From: Pseudomonadota bacterium
GTDB taxonomy: Bacteria > Desulfobacterota > Desulfarculia > Desulfarculales > JAHJDS01
Assembly: GCA_018812395.1 (NCBI GenBank)
Contig: JAHJDS010000068.1
Location: forward strand, 1-9,372
Length of the DNA stretch: 9,372 nucleotides
Direction: 5' to 3'
In this document: one piece after another, positions 1-6,033 of the stretch
Numbering within the stretch: the first letter of the stretch is position 1
Layout: each line of letters starts with the position of its first letter
Notes under the pieces: generated by a model
What the model was told of the DNA's origin: nothing
The model's database searches: none
What the model saw: only the letters and a program-made list of their open reading frames with translations
Translations under genes and position numbers: made by a program

Positions 1-242
1 AGGGTGAACGCCAGGGCCGTGTGCAGGGCGTAGACCGTGGAAAAGGCCATGTGGCTCACCAGGATCGACGGGCCCTTGTACACGGCCAGGGCCAGCAAGA
101 CCTCCACAAAAAACAGGCCGGCCAGGAGAAAATAGAGCAACAGCCGGCTGGTGAAATCGGCGTAAAAGGCCCCCAGGGGCTGGGCCAGATAGTTTTTGGT
201 CAATTGCCGGCCACGGCCCGCGATTGATTCGGGCTGAGCCAT
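1..242 (-). CDS. Membrane protein, N-terminal part only (runs off left edge)
   Basis: Reading leftward from the ATG at 242-240 gives 80 codons without a stop before the window edge. A GAGG Shine-Dalgarno sequence lies 6 bases before the ATG, so the start is well supported. The protein opens with about 30 polar residues (MAQPESIAGRGRQLTKNYLA). Residues about 33-55 (LLLYFLLAGLFFVEVLLALAVY) form a clear membrane helix, and a second hydrophobic stretch containing two His residues begins at about 60. His residues in a helix could suggest a quinone- or haem-linked membrane subunit, but this is only a possibility. I do not recognise the family. It is divergent from the secreted protein gene to its right. 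Confidence 0.7.
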   Translation of the reverse strand, partial: MAQPESIAGRGRQLTKNYLAQPLGAFYADFTSRLLLYFLLAGLFFVEVLLALAVYKGPSILVSHMAFSTVYALHTALAFT

Positions 243-276
243 GTCGCACCTCACCCCCTTGTCCGACCGATTACCA

Positions 277-305
277 TTTTTACCTCATTAACCACCCCGG
301 ATCAA
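277..305 (-). promoter_or_regulatory. Candidate sigma-70-type promoter for the left-edge membrane protein
   Basis: On the minus strand TTGATC (305-300) is followed after 17 bases by TAAAAA (282-277). Each element matches four of six consensus positions. The predicted start would leave a leader of about 30 bases before the ATG at 242. AT-rich sequence is otherwise scarce here, which helps the call, but it is sequence matching only. Confidence 0.35.
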
Positions 306-332
306 CCAATATCCTCCCCGCCACAGGCCCAC

Positions 333-354
333 GGTCGGCCGGTCATGACCGACC
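333..354. promoter_or_regulatory. Perfect 12-bp palindrome in the divergent intergenic region
   Basis: CGGTCATGACCG at 340-351 equals its own reverse complement. It is nested in a wider pair of arms, GGTCGG (333-338) and CCGACC (349-354). Such symmetry suits a dimeric regulator binding between two divergent genes (membrane protein to the left, secreted protein to the right). The rest of the gap, 243-587, holds no convincing gene. It also has a small hairpin near 391-403 (TCGCC-ATT-GGCGA). No clear promoter for the rightward gene was found. Confidence 0.35.
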
Positions 355-587
355 AAGGGGGCTTCGGGAGGCTCGTCGCCGTCGGGCTCGCCATTGGCGA
401 CTGACCACGGCGCGGCCGGGGACGCACCGTTCACGACATGGCGGCGCGGCCGGCGACAATCGGCTTGAACCTCAAACAGCGGTCCCCGAGGATGAAATAT
501 GCCCGGACGTTTCCAGGGCCGGGCGACGGGGCGCCAACAGGACCGCGCCCCAGCGGGATCCTTCCACAATTTAGAAAGGGGAAAACA

Positions 588-1127
588 ATGAACAGGATTC
601 AGCCGACTCTCATTGGAATGTGGTTGGGGATGACCTTTCTGGCCGTAACGGTCTGGTCCGCCCTCCCGGTGGCCGACGCCCAGGCCGCCAAGACCACGAC
701 CGTCAAGGTCAAGACCATTCACCAGATCATGGCCCGCCAGCTAATCCCGGCCTCGGACGGCCGGGGACATTTCATCGGCTTCCTGCGGCGCCAGGGCAAG
801 GCCATCTTCGCTGACGGGCGGACGGCCAAGTACGACAACACCCACTTCATGGACGCCTGGCGGGGCCGGGGGGCCACGTTCAAGGGCTACACCACCTTCA
901 CCTTCCAGGACGGATCAAAGATATTCCTGACCTGGACCTCGAAGGTGACGCTGGTCCCTGGCAAGCGGCCGATCAGCCACGGCCGGGGGGTCATCACCGG
1001 CGGCACGGGGAAATACCAGGGGATCAAGGGCAAGGCCGTGTTCAGTGTCGGCCGGGAGAAAAAGCCGGCGGCCGGCGGCCGCCCGGTCTCGGTGGCCCAC
1101 GCCGTGCTGAAATATACCCTGCCTTAG
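588..1127 (+). CDS. Secreted allene-oxide-cyclase-like (AOC/dirigent barrel) protein, 179 aa
   Basis: The start at 588 is chosen because AGAAAGGGG sits 6 bases before it and a signal peptide begins there. An in-frame ATG at 438 would add 50 residues rich in Pro, Gly and Arg, with no ribosome site. Residues 1-33 form a signal peptide (MNRIQ, hydrophobic core around 8-27, likely cleavage after AQA). The mature part of about 145 residues looks all-beta. It contains GTGKYQGIKG at 139-148, the turn motif typical of the allene-oxide-cyclase/dirigent barrel superfamily, which in bacteria appears in small secreted proteins of mostly unknown function. No catalytic role can be assigned. The gene is alone, with hairpins right after the stop and a convergent neighbour. 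The export call is firm; the fold call rests mainly on the GTGxYxGIxG motif. Confidence 0.8.
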   Translation: MNRIQPTLIGMWLGMTFLAVTVWSALPVADAQAAKTTTVKVKTIHQIMARQLIPASDGRGHFIGFLRRQGKAIFADGRTAKYDNTHFMDAWRGRGATFKGYTTFTFQDGSKIFLTWTSKVTLVPGKRPISHGRGVITGGTGKYQGIKGKAVFSVGREKKPAAGGRPVSVAHAVLKYTLP

Positions 1128-1148
1128 TCCGAAAACGGGGAACCGGCC

Positions 1149-1177
1149 CCTGGCCACCGCCCAGGTGAGGGGCCAGG
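1149..1177 (+). terminator. Weak hairpin after the secreted protein gene
   Basis: CCTGGCC (1149-1155) pairs with GGCCAGG (1171-1177), and ACC/GGT can add inner pairs. It starts 22 bases after the stop of the secreted protein gene and is followed only by TTTCTCC. It is therefore a poor intrinsic terminator on its own and may act together with the larger repeat just downstream. Confidence 0.3.
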
Positions 1178-1197
1178 TTTCTCCGCCCAGGTAGGCT

Positions 1198-1241
1198 GGC
1201 CCGGAAAAAAGGGGGCAATGGTTCTCCCTTTTTCCCGGGCC
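1198..1241. terminator. Long inverted repeat between convergent genes, probable two-way terminator
   Basis: The left arm 1198-1213 (GGCCCGGAAAAAAGGG) and right arm 1226-1241 pair over 16 positions with one A-C mismatch, leaving a 12-base loop. The A and T runs lie inside the stem, so the folded RNA looks alike from either strand. The repeat sits between two converging genes, where a shared terminator is expected. There is no separate U-tract after the stem, so it is not a textbook intrinsic terminator. Confidence 0.5.
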
Positions 1242-1356
1242 GACCCCGGCCCAAACGGGCGGTCATTTGCGGAAATGATTGTTTGCACAAGGAGACGTTT
1301 CTGAGGATCTGACGACTAAAGGCGTGGCGGCCTGTCCGGGTGATAGAACTGAGCCG

Positions 1357-2274
1357 TCAGTACCCGAAATCGGCCGGGGTGGTGGGCAAGGAGTGCCTGA
1401 TCCGCAGGGCCTCGACCCGCTCCCGGCCGACGCGCTCAACGTATTCCACCCGGTCCTTGACCCCCAACACGAACTCGTCCAGCCAGGCCTCGGCCCCGGC
1501 CGGGTCGCGGGTCGCCCGGGCGTATTCCACGTAAAAATCGTCGTCGTGATTGTAATAACCCTGGACCGCGCTGGGATGGGCTCCGAAAGGGACCTCGCAG
1601 ACCGCGTCCACCAGAAACCCGGGCACCTTGGTCCGGTCCGGGTCGGATCGGATCACGGCCTCGTCCACGATCTCCTCGGCCGTGACCAGCACCCGTTTGG
1701 CCGCCCGGACCGCGTCCAGGGCCACGCCGGTCGCCCCCCAGACGTGGGCGTTGCCCGCCCGGTCGGCCCGCATGACGTGGATCACGGCCACGTCCGGCCG
1801 GATGGCCTTGACCGCCAGGAGCCGCCGGCCGGTGAAGGGGCACTCGACCTCGCCGAATTGGGGATTATCCCGGATGACGTCCGTGCCCAAAAGCGAGGCG
1901 CAGGGCGCGAACGGCAGGCCCTGGGCCGCGGCCCACAGCCCCAGGGCGGCGGTGTAGTTGGACATGTCATGGACCGTCACCGGCCCGGGGAGGCCCGTCT
2001 CGACCGCCCGGCGGAAGTTGTAGCCGATGCCGGTGGACACGTTGCCCACCCAGGCGGCGATAATTTTTGAGACGATCCCGGCCCCGACAAGCTGGTCGAA
2101 CAGGATGTCCGAGATGGGGCCGATCAGGGTCAGGTCCCGCCGGCCTTGCCGGATCATCTCGTGGCCCACGGCGAACGGGATGTTGCCCTCCAGGGCCAGG
2201 CCCAGGGCCACGGCGTCACCATCGCCGATCAGCCGCGACACCGCCTCGGTCAGGGTACAGACCTTGTCCGTCAC
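1357..2274 (-). CDS. Family I CoA-transferase, alpha subunit (GctA/IpdA-like)
   Basis: The sequence resembles the alpha subunit of class I CoA-transferases such as glutaconate CoA-transferase and the IpdA type of steroid-ring hydrolase. Numbered from the upstream ATG, recognisable stretches are GNIPFAVGHEMIRQG (32-46), the glycine-rich IIAAWVGNVSTGIGYNF (73-89), VAVIHVMRADRAGNAHVWG (164-182) and a C-terminal ARATRDPAGAEAWLDEF segment. Length (305-307 residues) fits the family. It is cytoplasmic. In this family the catalytic Glu is carried by the beta subunit, usually encoded directly downstream. Here an inverted repeat and a convergent gene follow, so no partner is visible. Start choice: GGGAGG (2287-2282) lies only 1 base from the ATG at 2280 but 7 bases from the GTG at 2274, so GTG is preferred. 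The substrate cannot be deduced. Confidence 0.85.
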   Translation of the reverse strand: MTDKVCTLTEAVSRLIGDGDAVALGLALEGNIPFAVGHEMIRQGRRDLTLIGPISDILFDQLVGAGIVSKIIAAWVGNVSTGIGYNFRRAVETGLPGPVTVHDMSNYTAALGLWAAAQGLPFAPCASLLGTDVIRDNPQFGEVECPFTGRRLLAVKAIRPDVAVIHVMRADRAGNAHVWGATGVALDAVRAAKRVLVTAEEIVDEAVIRSDPDRTKVPGFLVDAVCEVPFGAHPSAVQGYYNHDDDFYVEYARATRDPAGAEAWLDEFVLGVKDRVEYVERVGRERVEALRIRHSLPTTPADFGY

Positions 2275-2300
2275 CGGCATACCTCCCGCGCGAGCGACCA

Positions 2301-2329
2301 GCTATACCACGTCTCGGCTTCGGCCACAA
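2301..2329 (-). promoter_or_regulatory. Candidate promoter for the CoA-transferase gene
   Basis: On the minus strand TTGTGG (2329-2324) is separated by 17 bases from TATAGC (2306-2301). It lies 27 bases ahead of the preferred GTG start at 2274. It sits back to back with a rightward promoter candidate at 2342-2370, making a divergent pair. Confidence 0.35.
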
Positions 2330-2341
2330 CCGCCCCGGGCT

Positions 2342-2370
2342 TTGACTTCCGCGGGCATTGGTGCTAGTCT
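2342..2370 (+). promoter_or_regulatory. Candidate sigma-70-type promoter for the microprotein gene
   Basis: TTGACT (2342-2347) and TAGTCT (2365-2370) are 17 bases apart. The -35 element matches five of six consensus bases; the -10 is weaker (three of six). A start at about 2377 would give a leader of roughly 68 bases that contains the hairpin at 2404-2433. Confidence 0.45.
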
Positions 2371-2403
2371 TACAAGGGCACGAGGGAGTTGGTCCAAACT
2401 AAT

Positions 2404-2433
2404 CGGACCGGACGCGGTGACGCGCCGGACCGG
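2404..2433 (+). promoter_or_regulatory. 5'-leader hairpin with GUGA tetraloop overlapping the ribosome site
   Basis: The arms 2404-2416 and 2421-2433 pair as CGG/CCG, an A-A mismatch, CCGG/CCGG, a bulged A, then CGCG/CGCG closed by GTGA, a GNRA-type loop. The 3' arm ends inside the Shine-Dalgarno sequence GGAGGT (2432-2437) of the microprotein gene. Folding could therefore limit ribosome access or stabilise the transcript. The pairing was read by eye; no energy was calculated. Confidence 0.4.
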
Positions 2434-2444
2434 AGGTCGAAAAA

Positions 2445-2555
2445 ATGTGCGACTGCTGTCAGAACCGGGACCCTAAAAGCGCCCCGACCATGATCGTCCT
2501 GAAGCCGAAAAAGGCCGAGCCCGAAGAGAAAACGGCCGAAGAGGCCCAGGAGTAA
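2445..2555 (+). CDS. Cys-rich microprotein, 36 aa, unknown function
   Basis: ATG at 2445 follows GGAGGT with 7 intervening bases, and the frame closes with TAA at 2553-2555. The N-terminus is MCDCCQNRDPKSAP, with three Cys within the first five residues. This CxCC arrangement could bind a metal or take part in redox chemistry. A short hydrophobic patch TMIVLKP follows. The last 16 residues are highly charged (Lys and Glu) and end EEAQE. There is no membrane helix or signal peptide. A promoter candidate upstream, a leader hairpin and an intrinsic terminator downstream make it look like an independent transcription unit. I do not recognise the family. It could also be a regulatory leader peptide for ktrB, which starts 133 bases after its stop. 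The gene is short enough to be missed by standard gene callers. Confidence 0.6.
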   Translation: MCDCCQNRDPKSAPTMIVLKPKKAEPEEKTAEEAQE

Positions 2556-2593
2556 CCTTACTCCGGCCCGCGGCGGCCGACCTTTCCAGGCAG

Positions 2594-2649
2594 GCTCCGC
2601 CGGAGGCGACGGCGACTTCGTCGCCGGTCCGGCGGGGCGTTGTTTTTTG
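2594..2649 (+). terminator. Rho-independent terminator after the microprotein gene
   Basis: An 11-bp stem (2594-2604 with 2628-2638, one G-U pair) encloses an inner stem GGCGAC/GTCGCC (2611-2616 with 2620-2625). It is followed directly by GTTGTTTTTTG (2639-2649). This is a canonical intrinsic terminator for rightward transcription. It lies only about 40 bases before the GTG of ktrB, so it either ends the microprotein transcript or partly attenuates transcription into the ktr genes. Confidence 0.75.
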
Positions 2650-2688
2650 TCCACCCGGAACGCACCGCTTCGCCCGGGGAGGCGCCAC

Positions 2689-4032
2689 GTGATCCGCCGC
2701 TCTTTGACCCCGCCCCGTTTGTTCGTGGCCGGCTTCGCCGGGACGATCCTGGTGGGCACGGCCCTCTTCTGGCTCCCCGTCTCGGCCCAGCGTCAGCCCT
2801 TGTCCCTGATCGACGCCTTTTTCACCGCCACCAGCGCCGTGTGCGTCACCGGCCTGACCGTGATCGACCCCGGGACCACCCTGTCCGAATTCGGCCAGGC
2901 GGTGCTGCTGTGTCTGATTCAGCTCGGCGGCCTGGGGATCATGACCTTCAGCGTCGGCCTGCTGGCCGCCGTGGGCCTGATGCCGTCTTTCACCTCGCGC
3001 CTGACCATCCAGCAGCAACTGACCCATTCCCCGACCAAGAACCTGTTGGACCTGGCCCGGGCGGTGATCGTGTTGACCTTCGTGTTCGAACTCGCCGGGG
3101 CGCTCATCCTGTTCTTCTCCTTCCTGCCCCTGGACCGGTTTCCGAGTGTCGGGGCCGCGGCCTGGGCGGCGGTGTTCCACGCCGTGAGCGCCTTTTGCAA
3201 CGCCGGGTTTTCGCTTTTTCACAACTCGCTGGTCGACTTCCGGGGCGACCCGGTGGTGATCCTGACCATGGTCGGCCTGATCGCCTCCGGGGGCCTGGGC
3301 TTTCTGGTGCTGATCGAACTCGGCCGCCGGACGCGCGGGCGCGGCGTCAGGGAGCCGATGTCCCTGCACACCCGGGTGACCCTGAGCGTATCGCTGGTGC
3401 TCTGGGCGCTGGGGTTCCTCCTGTTTATGGCCCTGGAGTGGCACGACGCCCTGGCCCGACTGCCCTGGCACGAAAAAATTCTGTCGGCCCTTTTTCAGAC
3501 GGTCACCCCGCGCACGGCCGGGTTCTCTACCGTGGACTACGCCTCGCTCAGCGGGCCGGTGCTGATCCTGACCATCGGACTGATGATCATCGGCGCCTCG
3601 CCCGGCTCGACCGGCGGCGGACTGAAGACGACCACCTTCGCCGTGCTGTGGGCCCAGGTCACCGGACGACTCCGGGGCCACGAGCGCATCCATTTCGGCC
3701 AGAGGACCCTGCCGCCCCCCACGGTCAACCACGCCATCACCGTCACCTTCGTCTACCTGAGCGTCGTCGCCTTGGGCTTCTTTCTGCTGATGATCGTCCA
3801 GAAGGCGGCCCCGGCCGCCTTTCTCGACTACCTGTTCGAGGCGGTCTCGGCCACGGGCACCGTGGGGCTGTCCCTGGGCGCGACCAAGGACCTCAACGGC
3901 GGCGGCAAGGCGATCGTCATCGCCCTGATGTTCCTGGGCCGCGTCGGGCCGGTGACGGTCATCTACGCCCTGTCCCGGCGGGTGTCCCGAAAGACGTTCC
4001 ACTACGCGGAGGAAGAGGTTATGATTGGTTAA
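2689..4032 (+). CDS. ktrB: K+ uptake channel subunit KtrB/TrkH family, 447 aa
   Basis: This is the ion-conducting membrane subunit of a Ktr/Trk potassium uptake system. Four repeated helix-pore-helix units are visible, each with the selectivity-filter Gly: ATSAVCVTGL (Gly55), SAFCNAGFSL (Gly173), TPRTAGFSTV (Gly278) and SATGTVGLSL (Gly393). The segment IIGASPGSTGGGLKTTT (about 300-316) matches the family's intramembrane gating loop region. At 447 residues it is closer to KtrB than to the longer TrkH. The GTG at 2689 is chosen because GGGGAGG lies 6 bases upstream. A TTG at 2647 in the same frame falls inside the terminator U-tract and has no ribosome site. ktrA follows after 99 bases that contain no gene. 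Its own promoter was not identified, and a terminator lies just upstream. Confidence 0.93.
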   Translation: MIRRSLTPPRLFVAGFAGTILVGTALFWLPVSAQRQPLSLIDAFFTATSAVCVTGLTVIDPGTTLSEFGQAVLLCLIQLGGLGIMTFSVGLLAAVGLMPSFTSRLTIQQQLTHSPTKNLLDLARAVIVLTFVFELAGALILFFSFLPLDRFPSVGAAAWAAVFHAVSAFCNAGFSLFHNSLVDFRGDPVVILTMVGLIASGGLGFLVLIELGRRTRGRGVREPMSLHTRVTLSVSLVLWALGFLLFMALEWHDALARLPWHEKILSALFQTVTPRTAGFSTVDYASLSGPVLILTIGLMIIGASPGSTGGGLKTTTFAVLWAQVTGRLRGHERIHFGQRTLPPPTVNHAITVTFVYLSVVALGFFLLMIVQKAAPAAFLDYLFEAVSATGTVGLSLGATKDLNGGGKAIVIALMFLGRVGPVTVIYALSRRVSRKTFHYAEEEVMIG

Positions 4033-4131
4033 CTTGCACCCCGCGCCAGCCAGGACAAACCACGAGGCCAAACGCGGCCGCCCCAAACCGCCGCCGGGCC
4101 TTTAGAAAAATTCCAACCCCGGAGAGCATTC

Positions 4132-4785
4132 ATGCAGGTCGCCGTTATCGGACTGGGTATTTTCGGTCGGCACGTGGCCCTGGCGCTCTACCAGGCCGGA
4201 CACGACGTCCTGGCCATCGACCGCCAGATCAACCTGGTCAACAAGGTCAAGAACCGGGTCACCCAGGCGGTGGTCGCCGACGCCTCCGACAAGCAGGCCC
4301 TGCACGACCTGGGCCTCGGGCTGGTGGACGCGGCCGTGGTCAGCCTGGGCGACAACATGGCCGGTTCGATCCTGGTGACGATGTTCCTCAAGGAAATCGA
4401 CGTCGAGCGGATCATCGTCAAGGCCGTCAGCGACGACCACAAGGCCGTGCTGGACAAGGTCGGGGCCACGGACGTGATCTTTCCCGAGCGGGACATGGCC
4501 CTCAAGGTGGCCGATTCGGTCATGGCCCAAAACGTGGTCGACTGGCTGCCCCTGACCGAGGACTTCGCCATCGTCGAACTGAAGGTCCCCGAGTCGTTCG
4601 CCGGCCGGACCCTGGCCGAGTTGGAACTCCGCAAGAAGTACGGGGTCCAGGTCATCGCCATCAAGCAGCCGGACACCGATCAGGTAAACCTTGTCATCAG
4701 CCCCGATGAAGAGATAAAGTTGACGGACGTTCTCGTCGTCATCGGCCGCAATGATGACATCAAGAAGCTGAAAGAAGCCAAGTAA
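4132..4785 (+). CDS. ktrA: K+ uptake regulatory RCK protein KtrA, 217 aa
   Basis: This is the cytoplasmic ring-forming regulatory subunit that gates KtrB in response to bound nucleotide. Residues 1 to about 120 form a Rossmann RCK_N domain, with the loop GLGIFG at 7-12 and an acidic residue (Asp30) at the end of the second strand where the ribose is bound. VIFPERDMA at 115-123 is a conserved family stretch. Residues about 135-217 form the RCK_C domain (for example DVLVVIGRNDDIKKL near the end). One RCK unit in about 217 residues is the KtrA layout; proteobacterial TrkA has two tandem units and is about twice as long. The start is supported by GGAGAG 5 bases upstream. The next gene begins 4 bases after the stop, implying translational coupling. 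Confidence 0.93.
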   Translation: MQVAVIGLGIFGRHVALALYQAGHDVLAIDRQINLVNKVKNRVTQAVVADASDKQALHDLGLGLVDAAVVSLGDNMAGSILVTMFLKEIDVERIIVKAVSDDHKAVLDKVGATDVIFPERDMALKVADSVMAQNVVDWLPLTEDFAIVELKVPESFAGRTLAELELRKKYGVQVIAIKQPDTDQVNLVISPDEEIKLTDVLVVIGRNDDIKKLKEAK

Positions 4786-4789
4786 GATT

Positions 4790-5998
4790 TTGACCGTACC
4801 CGACGCTCCCACCTCGGACTCGCCCGTTGACCTGAGGCGATTGTTCCTCATCCTGTCCACGGCGGTGGCCGTGTCCCTGCTGGGGGTGGGTGTCGTCGTG
4901 CCCCTGCTGCCGATCTTCGCCAAGCACCTCGGGGCGGGCGGGATCCTGCTGGGCCTGACCTTTTCCGGGTTCTCCCTGGCCCGCGCGATCGCCCTGCCCG
5001 TGGCCGGGGCCATGTCCGACCGTTACGGCCGAAAAAACTTCCTGGTAATCGGCCTGGCCGTCTATGCCGCGTGTTCGGTGGCCTACGTCTTCGCCCTGAC
5101 CCCCTTCCTGCTGGTCGGCATCCGCGTCGTCCACGGCCTGGCCTCGGCCCTGATCCTGCCCATCGCCCTGGCGATCGTCGCCGATTTCACCCCCCCCGAG
5201 AAGGCGGGCCGGGTCGTAGGCGCGTTCAACGCTCCGGTGTTCATCGGCCTCGGTCTGGGGCCGCTTCTGGGCGGCACTATCTACGACCTCCTGGGCCGGA
5301 CCCAAATGGCCATGGACACCAACTTCTTGATCATGGGCGGCGTGAGCCTGGGGGCGCTCCTCATGGTCGTGATCGGCCTGCCCGGACTGCCGGTCCGCCG
5401 CCGGGGCCAGGGCCCCCGGGTCGGGATGGGGCGCTTGCTTCAAGACCGGGTTTTCCTGGGCGTCCTGGGACTGAGGTTCACCATTTCGGCGGGCGTGGGC
5501 AGTATCCTGGCCTTTCTGCCGGTCCTGGCCGACCACTACCACATATCGCCCACGGCCATGGGCATCTGCCTGGCGGCGATGATTTTTTCGGTGGCGCTAT
5601 TCCAGCGCCCGTTCGGCAAGCTGGCCGACAAGAGGAGCCGTTCGGCCCTGTCCATGATTTGCGCCGGGATCTGTTCGAGTTCGCTGTTACTGGTGGCCGT
5701 GGCGCATAATTTCCCGATGCTGTTCATGGCCTGCGTGGTGTGGGGGCTGGGCGGCGGCCTGGGCCTGCCGGCCATGACGGCGCTGGTCATCGAGCGGGGC
5801 AAGACCCTGGGGGTGGGCATGGGCCGCTGCATGGGGCTGTTCAACGTCTCGCTGGCGGCGGGCATCGGACTGGGGCCGGTGGCCATGGGTAAATTGTGGG
5901 ACTGGTTCCCCCCGTTCGGACCCTTTTGCGCCGGCGCGGCGGCCATTGTCCTGGGGGCCGCGTTCTTCGGGTTGATGATCCGCGGTCAAAAGGGTTGA
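4790..5998 (+). CDS. Major facilitator superfamily transporter, 12-helix efflux-type, 402 aa
   Basis: This is an inner-membrane secondary transporter, about 12 helices by hydrophobicity. Motif A is GAMSDRYGRK (73-82), and a degenerate second copy, GKLADKRSR, sits in the C-terminal half. Arg112 in IRVVHGLASA resembles motif B, and FIGLGLGPLLGG (151-162) resembles motif C, the mark of drug:H+ antiporter-type members. That suggests export of a small molecule, but the substrate is unknown. The only reasonable in-frame start is the TTG at 4790, 4 bases after the ktrA stop. There is no strong Shine-Dalgarno site, so re-initiation by ribosomes finishing ktrA is likely. The glycosyltransferase gene follows after 35 bases. 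The family call is firm; the start is moderately sure. Confidence 0.88.
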   Translation: MTVPDAPTSDSPVDLRRLFLILSTAVAVSLLGVGVVVPLLPIFAKHLGAGGILLGLTFSGFSLARAIALPVAGAMSDRYGRKNFLVIGLAVYAACSVAYVFALTPFLLVGIRVVHGLASALILPIALAIVADFTPPEKAGRVVGAFNAPVFIGLGLGPLLGGTIYDLLGRTQMAMDTNFLIMGGVSLGALLMVVIGLPGLPVRRRGQGPRVGMGRLLQDRVFLGVLGLRFTISAGVGSILAFLPVLADHYHISPTAMGICLAAMIFSVALFQRPFGKLADKRSRSALSMICAGICSSSLLLVAVAHNFPMLFMACVVWGLGGGLGLPAMTALVIERGKTLGVGMGRCMGLFNVSLAAGIGLGPVAMGKLWDWFPPFGPFCAGAAAIVLGAAFFGLMIRGQKG

Positions 5999-6033
5999 CG
6001 CCGCGGACCGATCACCGGTACGGGTAAGGACAA

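Noticed and set aside
438..587. Upstream ATG extension of the secreted protein gene by 50 codons
   Set aside because: No ribosome site at 438, low-complexity residues, and it would bury the signal peptide that begins at 588.
288..722. Leftward 144-codon open frame across the first intergenic region
   Set aside because: Gly/Pro/Arg-rich composition with no recognisable domain, and it overlaps the supported secreted-protein gene in antisense.
1279..2070. Rightward 263-codon open frame opposite the CoA-transferase
   Set aside because: Antisense shadow caused by high GC; the minus strand has the clear family match and start signals.
2647..2688. TTG start giving ktrB 14 more residues
   Set aside because: It lies in the terminator U-tract and has no Shine-Dalgarno site, whereas GGGGAGG fits the GTG at 2689.
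2556..2688. Possible c-di-AMP (ydaO-type) riboswitch ahead of ktrB
   Set aside because: The gap is only about 130 bases, is explained by a simple terminator hairpin, and shows none of the conserved riboswitch sequence I could recognise.
2473..4086. Leftward 537-codon open frame opposite ktrB
   Set aside because: Gln/Gly/Asp/His-rich shadow without domains; ktrB on the plus strand has all four selectivity-filter motifs.
2640..4709. Rightward 689-codon frame overlapping ktrB and ktrA
   Set aside because: Pro/Arg/Gly-rich out-of-frame translation of two well-supported genes.
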